Shown here in pieces: positions 7,078-15,396 of a DNA stretch of 47,127 bases. The DNA comes from Chloroflexota bacterium (GTDB lineage: Bacteria > Chloroflexota > Anaerolineae > DUEN01). The translations under genes and the position numbers were made by a program. The DNA lies in the NCBI GenBank assembly GCA_013152435.1, contig JAADGJ010000133.1, positions 1 through 47,127 on the forward strand, in the 5' to 3' direction. Every line of letters begins with the position of its first letter. Within the stretch, counting starts at the first letter, position 1. Under the pieces are notes generated by a model. It was given only the letters and a program-made list of their open reading frames with translations. It was not told the origin of the DNA and made no database searches.

Positions 7078-7140
7078 CGTATCCTCATGGATCCCTGCTC
7101 ATGATATGCCAGACCCCCTCCCGCGTCAACCCCTCGACCG

Positions 7141-7170
7141 TTGGACGTTCGCCCGCTTCTGCGCTAATAT
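7141..7170 (+). promoter_or_regulatory. Candidate sigma-70-like promoter for the hydantoinase-like gene
   Basis: TTGGAC (7141-7146) and TAATAT (7165-7170) are 18 bases apart, with the predicted start about 58 bases before the TTG start codon at 7235. Each box matches consensus at about four of six positions, so this is only a moderate call. It is divergent from the sigma operon promoter. Confidence 0.45.
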
Positions 7171-7234
7171 TCCCCCCGGACACACGCACGCGCACAGAGG
7201 CCTTCTTCCGCCTCTGTCCAGGAGGAGCAAACCC

Positions 7235-9253
7235 TTGACGTGGATGTTGGGCATCGACACGGGTGGCACATACACGGACGCCGTGATCCTGGACCCCGAG
7301 CAGGGCCGGGTGCTCACCAGCGCCAAAGCCCTCACCACCCACCACGATCTCAGCTACGGCATCGACGCCGCCATCACGATGCTGACAGGGATCGACATAA
7401 GCCGGATCGGCCTGGTGGGACTCTCCACCACGCTGGCGACCAACGCGCTGGTGGAAGGACGAGGCGGGCGCGTCGGACTGATCCTCATCGGCTACGATCC
7501 ACAGCTCATCGAGCGATGGGGCTTTCGACGTGAGCTGGTCACCGATCAGGTGATCTTCCTACGCGGCGGGCATGATCTCAACGGCCGGGAGGCAGCACCC
7601 CTGGACGTGAGCGCGCTGCGGGAGGCCGTGCTCCGACACGAGGGCCAGGTGGATGCATGGGCCATCTCGGGATACTTCGGCGTGCGGAACCCGGACCACG
7701 AACGACGCGCCCGGGACGTGGTGGCCTCGCTCAGCGACCTGCCCATCACCTGCGCCCACGAGCTCACAGGCGAATTGAACGCCATCCGCCGGGCGACCAC
7801 CGTCGCCCTGAACGCCCGCCTGATCCCCTTGATCCAACGGCTGATTCAGGCCGTCCAGCACACCTTGCGGCGGCATCACATCCCGGCCACGCTCATGGTC
7901 GTGCGCGGCGACGGGGCGCTGCTCCGGGCCGACGTCGCGCTGCGACACCCCGTGGAGACGATCCTCTCCGGCCCGGCCGCTAGCATCGTCGGCGCCCGAT
8001 ACCTGACGGGTCTGGACGACGCGCTGGTGATCGACATGGGCGGGACGACGACGGACGTCGCCGTGCTGGAGGGCGGGCGCCCCATCATCCGGAACGACGG
8101 GGCCCAGGTGGGGGGCTGGCGCACCCTGGTGCGCGCTGTGGACGCCCAAACCACCGGCCTGGGCGGGGACAGCCACATCCGATGGAAGAACGGCCGTCTG
8201 CGGATCGGGCCGGAACGGGCGATCCCGCTGTCCATGGCCATCGCCCTATACCCACAGGCCGCCGACGAGTGGAGGAACGGCGGAGGACGCTCGGACCCTC
8301 CCGAGCTCTTCGCGCTCGTCGAGCTGACGCCACGATGGGAGACGACGAGCCTGGAACGCCAGATCCTGGACGCGCTGGGAGATGGGCCGCTCTCGTTGGA
8401 GCGATTGGAGCAGAGGATCCCTCGCGCCCGCCTGTACCTGAGCCGCCCCAACCGACTGGAGCGATACGGCCTGATCCGGCGCGTGGGATTCACCCCAACG
8501 GACGCGTTGCACGTGGAGGGGATCTACCGGGCATGGGACGTGCAAGCGGCCCAGGCCGCGGCCGCCGCTCTGGGCGAGCGAATGGGATGCTCCGCCGCGC
8601 GGCTGAGCCAATACGTCCACGAGCGGGTGGTGCGAGAGCTGGTGATCGCCATCCTGAACCGCCTGGTCTCGCTGGAGGGGACGGCGGAGGACGTAATGGC
8701 CGCGCCGGTGGCTCGCCTGCTGGTGGAGCGCGCCCTGGGCGATCACCGCCTGCCCGACCTGGAGGTCAACCTACGGCTGCGCCGTCCCATCGTGGCGCTG
8801 GGAGCCCCCGCGGCGGCCTACTTCCACCGCGTCGCCGAGCGGCTGAGCACGGAGGTGATCATCCCGGAACACGCGGGCGTCGCCAACGCGGTGGGAGCCG
8901 TCTCCGGTAGCATCATGCACACGTGTGAGATGCACATCACCGCCCAGTACGACGTGACCGGAATCACCGGCTACGCGCTGCATTCCACGGCCGGGCTGTG
9001 GGAGTTCGAGAGCCTGGACGAGGCGCTGACGTTCGCCCGAGAGCGAGGGCGCGAGCTGGCTGCGGCCGGGGCGCGTGCGGCCGGAGCCACCGAGATCGGG
9101 ATCGAGGAGGAGATCGAGGAGGAGAAGGCGACCACGTCATGGGGCGGAGACGCGCTGTATCTGGGAACGCGCCTGCGCTTCACCGCCATCGGACGCCCGG
9201 ATCTACAGGAACCACCCTCATCGGAAGAGGGCCCCTCAGCGCGCCCGGGATAA
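7235..9253 (+). CDS. Hydantoinase/oxoprolinase family protein (HyuA-like)
   Basis: Residues 6-15 (GIDTGGTYTD) and the later MGGTTTD motif near residue 270 are the two phosphate-binding loops of the ASKHA-like hydantoinase A/5-oxoprolinase family, which opens cyclic amides with ATP. LSTTLATNALVEG and LSGPAASIVGA are also typical. Between about residues 365 and 430 there is a winged-helix-like stretch containing LERQILDALGDGPLSLERL. The start is TTG 7235, nine bases after AGGAGG; an ATG at 7244 is the alternative. The open frame extends upstream to 7052 without translation signals. No hyuB partner is adjacent; mobB follows 61 bases later. The substrate is unknown, and acetone carboxylase-type or methylhydantoinase roles cannot be told apart here. 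Length 672 residues. Confidence 0.85.
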   Translation: MTWMLGIDTGGTYTDAVILDPEQGRVLTSAKALTTHHDLSYGIDAAITMLTGIDISRIGLVGLSTTLATNALVEGRGGRVGLILIGYDPQLIERWGFRRELVTDQVIFLRGGHDLNGREAAPLDVSALREAVLRHEGQVDAWAISGYFGVRNPDHERRARDVVASLSDLPITCAHELTGELNAIRRATTVALNARLIPLIQRLIQAVQHTLRRHHIPATLMVVRGDGALLRADVALRHPVETILSGPAASIVGARYLTGLDDALVIDMGGTTTDVAVLEGGRPIIRNDGAQVGGWRTLVRAVDAQTTGLGGDSHIRWKNGRLRIGPERAIPLSMAIALYPQAADEWRNGGGRSDPPELFALVELTPRWETTSLERQILDALGDGPLSLERLEQRIPRARLYLSRPNRLERYGLIRRVGFTPTDALHVEGIYRAWDVQAAQAAAAALGERMGCSAARLSQYVHERVVRELVIAILNRLVSLEGTAEDVMAAPVARLLVERALGDHRLPDLEVNLRLRRPIVALGAPAAAYFHRVAERLSTEVIIPEHAGVANAVGAVSGSIMHTCEMHITAQYDVTGITGYALHSTAGLWEFESLDEALTFARERGRELAAAGARAAGATEIGIEEEIEEEKATTSWGGDALYLGTRLRFTAIGRPDLQEPPSSEEGPSARPG

Positions 9254-9314
9254 TGGCCGCCCTCGAACGTCAGCGGACTGCCCACTTTCATTCGAACAAC
9301 GGAGGAATCCTTCC

Positions 9315-9818
9315 ATGCCCCCGATCATCGCCATCGTCGGCCGCTCGGACAGCGGCAAGACCACGTTCCTGGAGAAGCTAATCCCCGAGTTGAAGGCACG
9401 CGGGTGGCGGGTTGGCGTCATCAAGCATCACGGCCATCCCTCGCCCCTGGACCAGCCGGGCAAGGATACCTGGCGGCACGCCGAGGCGGGCGCAGATCGC
9501 GTCGTGGCCGCGTCATCGGTCGAGCTAGCGTTGTTTGAACGGCTGACGGAAAAGCCCTCGCCCAGGGAGATCGCCCGGCGCTTCTTCACCGATGTGGACA
9601 TCGTGCTGACCGAAGGGCACAAACGCAGCGACCTGCCCAAGATCGAGATATGCCGGGCAGCGCGCAGCCGAGAGCTGCTCTGCACGCCCGATGAACTGCT
9701 GGCGGTCGTGAGCGACCTGCGCTTCCCGATCCCCGTGCCCCACTTCGATCTGTCGGACGCGAAGGGGATCGCGGATCTCATCGAGGAACGCTACCTCTCC
9801 CCGGAAACCGCTCAATAG
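9315..9818 (+). CDS. mobB: Molybdopterin-guanine dinucleotide biosynthesis adaptor protein B
   Basis: MobB is a P-loop GTPase that assists MobA in adding GMP to molybdopterin. The Walker A motif GRSDSGKTT is near residues 9-17, followed by VGVIKHHGH and the LTEGHKRSDLPKIEI segment typical of MobB. Length is 167 residues. The start is ATG 9315, nine bases after GGAGGA; a longer frame to 9075 overlaps the previous gene and lacks a ribosome-binding site. No other molybdenum cofactor gene or molybdoenzyme is in the window. The last seven bases overlap the end of the convergent CHAT protease gene. Confidence 0.93.
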   Translation: MPPIIAIVGRSDSGKTTFLEKLIPELKARGWRVGVIKHHGHPSPLDQPGKDTWRHAEAGADRVVAASSVELALFERLTEKPSPREIARRFFTDVDIVLTEGHKRSDLPKIEICRAARSRELLCTPDELLAVVSDLRFPIPVPHFDLSDAKGIADLIEERYLSPETAQ

Positions 9819-11560
9819 TGAACCCGCTTGAACCGGGTTTCCCGTTGGACCAGGAACCAATGCCGTCGTGACGACACACCCCCCGGCCGAGCCATCGCCA
9901 CCAGCCGGCGATAGATCGTCCGCTCCGCCTCCAACTGGCCGCCCGAGCGACGGACGACTCGATCCCAATATTCGGGGTACGTCGTCTGCAGCCAGCGAGC
10001 CAGGTCCGCGGCATAGAATGCCCGCTCATACGGCTGCTGTGCGACGGCCTCCTCCAACACGGCCTCGGTGAGCACGCCAGCCTCAAAATCCTCAGGCGAG
10101 ACCTCCTCGGGGGCTCCCGCATCATCTAGCGCGGTCACCAGCGCTCGCACCGCGGCCAGCTCCGCCTCATCATCGGCCAACTCATCCCCCAGGACGTGAA
10201 TCTGCTCCTGCAGATGCAAGGGCCGCTCAGCCGGGGTGTAAACGGCCATCTGTTCCTGAAGCGCGTCCAGATGACGCTGCCGCTGCGCCACGCGATCGGC
10301 CAGAGCACGCATCCGATTCCTCAGATCCCGCAGGGGTTGCCTCCGCAGATACTCCCGCTCGGCCTCAGGGAGCTCCCTCGGCCGCTCCTCTACCTGGACG
10401 GCCGCCTGTCCCTCCTCCCCAACCAGTGTGAAGATGCGGCCATGTTCGGCGTTGAGGAAGAGCACGGGGGTGGCATAGCCCTGATGATCGGGCCATCGGG
10501 CTTCCAGCTCGGCGCGAGCGTCAGCCACGGCGGCATCAACCCGGCCGGGATGCCGCGATCCCAGCAGGGAGCGATATAACGCGTGGGCAAAGGCGATGGC
10601 TACATCATCCCGGATCTCATACTGCATGCCGATCACCGCCGGCACCCCCGCCTGAATCAGCGCCGGCCCCAGCCCGGCCAACAGCCTGCCCTCTGACAGA
10701 GGCCGGGAGGAAGTCTGGGCACCCTTGCACGTGGCCAGCACCACCAACCGCACGCTCTCCCCACGCGCGTTCAACAGCGTGCGCATCTGATCGGAGCGCA
10801 CCCAGGTCAGGCCATCCTCCGTGAAGCGATCCTCCGGGGAGGCGGTGAACATCAACTGCCCATACGTGCCGTCGAACTCGCCGTGGGTGGCGAAATGAAG
10901 GACGTGAGGCTGCCATTCCCCCAGGAGCTCGCTGAACGCGGCGAAAGTGGCCTGTCCGGTCAGCGTCCGCAACTCGGCCCGGTCGCCCAGCTGCTTCAGC
11001 GCCCCCCGCACAATCTGCAACTCCCGCTCCCAGTTCAGGCCGGTGTCTTCCGGGGCAATGAAGAGCACGCGCAATGGGAGGCGAATCGAGATCGGCCGAC
11101 GAGGAGGCACCTGTCCCACACGCCCCACCGCGCGCACCAACGGATGTCGGCTGCGACACGCGATCGACCGGCCGATCCTCTCGTCGTACAGCAGCTCCCA
11201 GGGCAGGGCAGCGATGGCCGGGGGGTCGATGGCTAGGCGGACTCGCACTCCGGGGACGCGCCCGGAGTCCAGATCGGCCTGGGCGATGGTCCACAGCCGC
11301 TCTACCTCACCGGTGAAGAGCTTTTGATACAGGGCCCATCCCACCTCATGCAGGAAATCGGCCCCCACATCCCGCACGACCTCGGTCAGTCGCTCCTGCC
11401 ACTTCATCCACTGCGGCCTCATGGGGTCCAGGCGCAGCACGGAAGAAGCGCGCGGCTGTCCGGGATAGAAGGCGAGGACGGGATAGGCGTGCGTCTGCGC
11501 GGCCGACTCCTCGGCTGCAGGCTCTTGGATGATGATCTCCAGATCGGCGTAGTCGTCCAT
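9812..11560 (-). CDS. CHAT-domain cysteine protease with helical C-terminal region
   Basis: CHAT proteases are caspase-like enzymes. The catalytic His226 lies in LHFATHGEFDG and Cys278 in VVLATCKGAQTSS. The upstream LPWELLYD motif and the downstream GLGPALIQAGVPAVIGMQ strand-helix are typical of the fold. After the domain (to about residue 385) comes a Glu/Arg-rich coiled coil (about 390-480), then an acidic-to-basic helical C terminus (about 490-582) containing YERAFYAADLARWLQ, which I do not recognise. No signal peptide or TPR array is present. The start is ATG 11560 after GAGGGG; the frame could extend to 11626. The gene appears solitary, between convergent mobB and a prepilin peptidase on the same strand. 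The substrate is unknown. Confidence 0.85.
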   Translation of the reverse strand: MDDYADLEIIIQEPAAEESAAQTHAYPVLAFYPGQPRASSVLRLDPMRPQWMKWQERLTEVVRDVGADFLHEVGWALYQKLFTGEVERLWTIAQADLDSGRVPGVRVRLAIDPPAIAALPWELLYDERIGRSIACRSRHPLVRAVGRVGQVPPRRPISIRLPLRVLFIAPEDTGLNWERELQIVRGALKQLGDRAELRTLTGQATFAAFSELLGEWQPHVLHFATHGEFDGTYGQLMFTASPEDRFTEDGLTWVRSDQMRTLLNARGESVRLVVLATCKGAQTSSRPLSEGRLLAGLGPALIQAGVPAVIGMQYEIRDDVAIAFAHALYRSLLGSRHPGRVDAAVADARAELEARWPDHQGYATPVLFLNAEHGRIFTLVGEEGQAAVQVEERPRELPEAEREYLRRQPLRDLRNRMRALADRVAQRQRHLDALQEQMAVYTPAERPLHLQEQIHVLGDELADDEAELAAVRALVTALDDAGAPEEVSPEDFEAGVLTEAVLEEAVAQQPYERAFYAADLARWLQTTYPEYWDRVVRRSGGQLEAERTIYRRLVAMARPGGVSSRRHWFLVQRETRFKRVHY

Positions 11561-11668
11561 ACATCCCCTCACGGTCGCCGCCAAGCCGGACACGAGGCCG
11601 GCGTGTGATCGCCCACCCTCCCGCACTCGAAATGCGATACGCTTTCACGAGATGGCCTGCATGCCATC

Positions 11669-12430
11669 TCATCCCCACAGCAAGGCTATCGCCGCCCCCA
11701 GGGCCAGATAAGGCCCATAGGCCATGGCCGCAAACGGCCGATAACGTCCCCGGGCTAACCGCCAGACGATCCATCCCAGGGCGACGACGGCGCCGATGAC
11801 GGCTCCCAGGAAGAGGGCCAACACCACCCCGGGATAACCGACGGCCAGGCCGATGAAAAGCGCCAGCTTCACGTCCCCCGCGCCCAAAGCGGGCCCGTGA
11901 ACGCCCTTCCCCCGGCTCACGAGCCTCAGAAACAGCTCGCCCAAACCGTACACGGCCAGGAACAGGCCGAACGCGAGCACGCCGCCGATCAGAGATCGCC
12001 GGACCCCCGGCGGAATGCCCAGGGCGGAGAGGCCCAATGCCACGGCCGCGGCCGGCAAAACGATCACGTTGGGGATCCGGCGCGTGGCCAGGTCCACCAC
12101 GCTGATCAGCAGGAGAACGAACAGATAGCCAGCCGCCACGACCGCATATGTGGTCGCGCCCAGGCGTATGACTGCCAACGCAAACAGGGCGGGCAAGGCC
12201 GCCTCCACCAACGGTGGACGCACCATCAGCCGGGCACCGCATCCCGGACAACGGCCCCGGAACCGCAGGAACCAGGCCATCGTCGGCCAGGCCGAGGGGT
12301 AGGTCCACCCGCAGCGCCCGCACGTGCTCCGGCCAGCCCATCGATCGGCGAGAGCGTTAAGTACCCAGGCTGCTCCCCATCCCAGCCATACGGCAGCGAG
12401 AACAGGGCCAAATCCGGCGTCAATTGACAA
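11669..12430 (-). CDS. Prepilin peptidase (type 4 leader peptidase, A24 family)
   Basis: This membrane aspartic protease cleaves and often N-methylates type IV prepilins and pseudopilins. Both catalytic aspartates are visible: Asp113 in VVDLATRRIPN and Asp186 in the hallmark GAGDVKLA. The cytoplasmic loop has two CxxC pairs (Cys37/40 and Cys61/64) for zinc, as in full-length PilD/TcpJ enzymes. About eight hydrophobic segments span the 253 residues. The start is TTG 12430 with GGAGGGG six bases upstream. No pilin or secretion genes are in the window. Its stop lies inside a small 8-bp hairpin (11649-11670). Confidence 0.92.
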   Translation of the reverse strand: MSIDAGFGPVLAAVWLGWGAAWVLNALADRWAGRSTCGRCGWTYPSAWPTMAWFLRFRGRCPGCGARLMVRPPLVEAALPALFALAVIRLGATTYAVVAAGYLFVLLLISVVDLATRRIPNVIVLPAAAVALGLSALGIPPGVRRSLIGGVLAFGLFLAVYGLGELFLRLVSRGKGVHGPALGAGDVKLALFIGLAVGYPGVVLALFLGAVIGAVVALGWIVWRLARGRYRPFAAMAYGPYLALGAAIALLWG

Positions 12431-12550
12431 ACCACACCCCTCCAGTTAGAATTCCGTCGTCCCGCCGAGCACGAGGGGTCGCTCTGCACGGAGCCGCGGC
12501 CATAAGGAAAGCGCACGGAAGGGCCGTATCCAACGAGATCCCTCCATGAG

Positions 12551-13375
12551 ATGGAGCATATGCCGGACTATCGAGATCGCATCAGCATCACGGGCTGGGT
12601 GGCCCTGTTCATCCTCGCCGCCGGGTCCCTGGTCCCCTGGCCGGAGCGAACCTTCACCTGGCAGGTGCTGGGGTCCCCCATCACCCTGGCCATCGATCGA
12701 ACGGTCATCCTATCCGCCCTGTTGATCCTCGTCGCGTACAGCGGCACGGAGTCCATCCTGCAGGCCCACCCGCTGGCCCTGAGCGGCCGCCTGCGACACA
12801 CCTGGGTGCACTGGGGTCTACCGGCCTCCATCCTGGTGCTGGCGGAGATGCTCATGCCGGTGATGCCCACCCGCATCTACGTGGTCGGTGGGATCCTCCT
12901 CGCCGGGCTGTTACTGGCCATCGCGGAGATCGGCGCCTACCACACCGTCGCTCCCAACGATCCCCACTACCGACTGGCCCGCATCGCCCTGAACGTCGTC
13001 GCCTACACCGTCGCCATGGTGCTGTTCCTGCTGGTATATCGCACCCGCGCCCGCAGCCTGGTATCCGCCACCCTGATCGCCGTCATCAGCGTCCTCCTGG
13101 CCCTGGAGCTACTCCGCGGCTCCCAGCAGCGCCTGGGCGACGTTCTCCTGTACGCCGGCATCACGGGTGCCCTGCTGGGCGAGGCCACCTGGGCGCTCAA
13201 CTACTGGCGGACGAGCAGCTACACGGCCGGATTCCTCCTGCTCCTCATCTTCTATCTGACCGTCGGCCTGGGACAGCACGCCCTGATGGAGCGGCTGACC
13301 CGTCGCGTGCTCCTGGAGTACGCGGCCGTAGCCGTGGCCGGGGTGCTTTTCATCCTCCTCTGGCTGGCGCCATGA
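12551..13375 (+). CDS. Polytopic membrane protein of unknown function
   Basis: The 274-residue protein consists largely of hydrophobic helices, about eight by eye, joined by short loops. Charged loop residues such as RTRARS and ERLTRR are intracellular candidates. No conserved catalytic or transport motif is recognised. The start is ambiguous: ATG 12551 or ATG 12560, neither with a strong ribosome-binding site. It diverges from the prepilin peptidase gene. Its last 26 bases overlap the end of the convergent EamA exporter gene. The steady coding pattern and the absence of a better frame support it being real. Confidence 0.75.
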   Translation: MEHMPDYRDRISITGWVALFILAAGSLVPWPERTFTWQVLGSPITLAIDRTVILSALLILVAYSGTESILQAHPLALSGRLRHTWVHWGLPASILVLAEMLMPVMPTRIYVVGGILLAGLLLAIAEIGAYHTVAPNDPHYRLARIALNVVAYTVAMVLFLLVYRTRARSLVSATLIAVISVLLALELLRGSQQRLGDVLLYAGITGALLGEATWALNYWRTSSYTAGFLLLLIFYLTVGLGQHALMERLTRRVLLEYAAVAVAGVLFILLWLAP

Positions 13376-14288
13376 CGTCCGCTGGCGCCTCACGGGGGCG
13401 CAACAGGACGGCAGCGATGAGGACAAGCCCCACCCCTATCCACTGAGGCGGATCCAACACCTCCCCAAATCCCAGGTATCCCATCAACACGGCCAGGGCT
13501 GGCTCCAACGTGGCCAGCAGGCTGGCGACGCTGACGCGAATGCGCTGCACCCCGGCCGCATAGGCGAGCCCGCCTCCCAGCGTCGGCCCCACGGCGATGA
13601 AGATCAGCAGGCCCAACACAGGAAGCGATCGCAGCGGCGCGAGCAAATCGCGAGGCGGCTGCAGGGCCACGAGGAGGAAGGCGCCGATGGCGAAGCCGTA
13701 GAATTGCACAACGGCCGGCGAATAGCGGCGCACCGCCAGCTTGTTAAAGATGCTGTACAGGCCATATCCGATTCCCGCCCCCAGCCCCCACAGCACGCCC
13801 AACACGTTGAACCGAAGCGCCGTCACGTCGTATGCCTGGGCCACCAAAGCACATCCCAGGAATGCCAGCACCAGCGCGATCCCCCGGCGCAGGTCCATCC
13901 CCTCTCCCAGCCATCGCCAGGCGATGAGCGCCACCCAGGCGGGCGCGGTGTACATCAAGACCACCGCCATCGCGATGCCCGTGAGATGGATCGCGTACGC
14001 GTAGGCGATGTAAAAGAGCGCCACGCCGACCACCCCATAGGCCAGCATCAGCGGCCCATCCCTCCGGGAGATGCGCAGCCCGGCCGGGAAATCTCCCCGG
14101 ATGACCATCCAGATCGCCAGGGCACAGGCAGCTCCCCCCGCCCGATAGGCGACCAACGTCAACGGGGGTACGCCGAGCCCAAGCACGGCCTTGTAAAACA
14201 GCGCCAGGCTGGCCCACAGCACGGCGGCGAGCCAGATGAGCAAATACCCGATCAGGGCATCACCGAAGCGCCCAGAGCGCCGGGACAT
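13350..14288 (-). CDS. EamA/DMT-superfamily transporter
   Basis: The protein has ten hydrophobic helices arranged as two five-helix EamA repeats (about residues 12-140 and 155-297). Each repeat ends in the typical PALAVLMGYLGFGE / APAWVALIAWRWLGE pattern. Family members export amino acids, metabolites or nucleotide sugars through the inner membrane. The length of 312 residues is normal. It starts four bases after the panE stop, so it is the last gene of the long glp operon. The substrate cannot be told from sequence. A link to pantoate or pyruvate-family compounds is only suggested by the neighbour. Confidence 0.88.
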   Translation of the reverse strand: MSRRSGRFGDALIGYLLIWLAAVLWASLALFYKAVLGLGVPPLTLVAYRAGGAACALAIWMVIRGDFPAGLRISRRDGPLMLAYGVVGVALFYIAYAYAIHLTGIAMAVVLMYTAPAWVALIAWRWLGEGMDLRRGIALVLAFLGCALVAQAYDVTALRFNVLGVLWGLGAGIGYGLYSIFNKLAVRRYSPAVVQFYGFAIGAFLLVALQPPRDLLAPLRSLPVLGLLIFIAVGPTLGGGLAYAAGVQRIRVSVASLLATLEPALAVLMGYLGFGEVLDPPQWIGVGLVLIAAVLLRPREAPADVMAPARGG

Positions 14289-14292
14289 CGGG

Positions 14293-15396
14293 TCAATCCC
14301 GGGTGTCCAGGATCGATAGCGCAGGACGTCCCTCCCGCACCGCCTCCACCGCGGCGATCAGACGGTCAGGACGATGGGCAAAGGCTTCCCAAGGCACCTG
14401 TCGCTTGACCAGAGCGACCAGGACATCATGCAGCGCCTGGTTGACAGGCGTCGGCACCCCAGCTTGACGCCCATATCGCACCACGGCGCCGTTCAGCCAT
14501 CCCACCTCGGACCGATCCCGGCCTCGATGGAGGTCGATGTGCAGGGAGGGCATCTTGCCGCCACGCCCGCCCCCCGCCATACGACGCACGATGGGCTGGA
14601 GGGCCACCACCGGCAGGAAGCGTATGAACGGCACGTACAGCGGCCATCGATAGCGTCCCAGGCGGACCGGACGGATCCCCAAAGCACGCATCACCGCGAT
14701 GGCCTCCCGCCAGGCGGCCACCTCCAACGCGGCCAGCCGTCGATCGCCGAGCAGCCGCTCCGGCGGCCAATCCAGGATGGCCGAGCTGGCGTTCGCCGTC
14801 AGGTTCATGAGCAGCTTCGTCCACTTCAATCCTCGATAGTCGGGATAGCGCTCCACATGGAACCCTGCCTCGGACAGAGCCTGCTGCACATCATCCAATA
14901 CGCAGGTACGATCCACAGGGGACAGGCCGATCACACCGCTCCGGGCGATGACGATATGCCCGGGCTCGGGCACGGCCACCGGCGTGGTAATCGCCCCCGC
15001 GATCACCTGTCGGCGTCTGAAGTGCTGGAATAACGTCTCCTCATTGCCCACGCCATTCTGCAGGGAGAGAATGCGCAACGTCTCCGTCGGCGCCGGGCCA
15101 TGCGCGCTGAGGGCCATCCGAAGCCCCCGGGCCGCCTCGGCCGTGTTATATGACTTGACCGCGATCAGGGCCAGGTCAAAGGAGCGCTCCCCCGCCAGCG
15201 CCTCGCCGATCGAGGTGGCGACCCGGACATCCGGGATCACGGTCTCCTGCCCCTCCTCCGTCAGCCGAAGCCCTCGCTCACGCACGGCCTCCGCCAGCCA
15301 TGGACGACCCAGCAAGGTGACCGCATGGCCGCCCTGTTGGAGCTTCGCCCCGACCATGGCGCCGATCGCGCCGGCGCCCACCACGAGAACCCTCAT
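14293..15396 (-). CDS. panE: 2-dehydropantoate 2-reductase (ketopantoate reductase)
   Basis: PanE reduces ketopantoate to pantoate with NADPH in coenzyme A synthesis. The N-terminal Rossmann motif VVGAGAIGAMVGAKL is at residues 5-19. The catalytic lysine region (KWTKLLMNLTANA, about residue 190-200) and the following helical C-terminal domain fit ApbA/PanE. Length is 367 residues, slightly long. ATG 15396 overlaps the glpC stop by four bases (ATGA), which argues against the longer frame to 15408. Related family members act on other 2-keto acids, so pantoate is the likely but not certain product. Its place in a glycerol-3-phosphate operon is unusual. Confidence 0.85.
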   Translation of the reverse strand: MRVLVVGAGAIGAMVGAKLQQGGHAVTLLGRPWLAEAVRERGLRLTEEGQETVIPDVRVATSIGEALAGERSFDLALIAVKSYNTAEAARGLRMALSAHGPAPTETLRILSLQNGVGNEETLFQHFRRRQVIAGAITTPVAVPEPGHIVIARSGVIGLSPVDRTCVLDDVQQALSEAGFHVERYPDYRGLKWTKLLMNLTANASSAILDWPPERLLGDRRLAALEVAAWREAIAVMRALGIRPVRLGRYRWPLYVPFIRFLPVVALQPIVRRMAGGGRGGKMPSLHIDLHRGRDRSEVGWLNGAVVRYGRQAGVPTPVNQALHDVLVALVKRQVPWEAFAHRPDRLIAAVEAVREGRPALSILDTRD

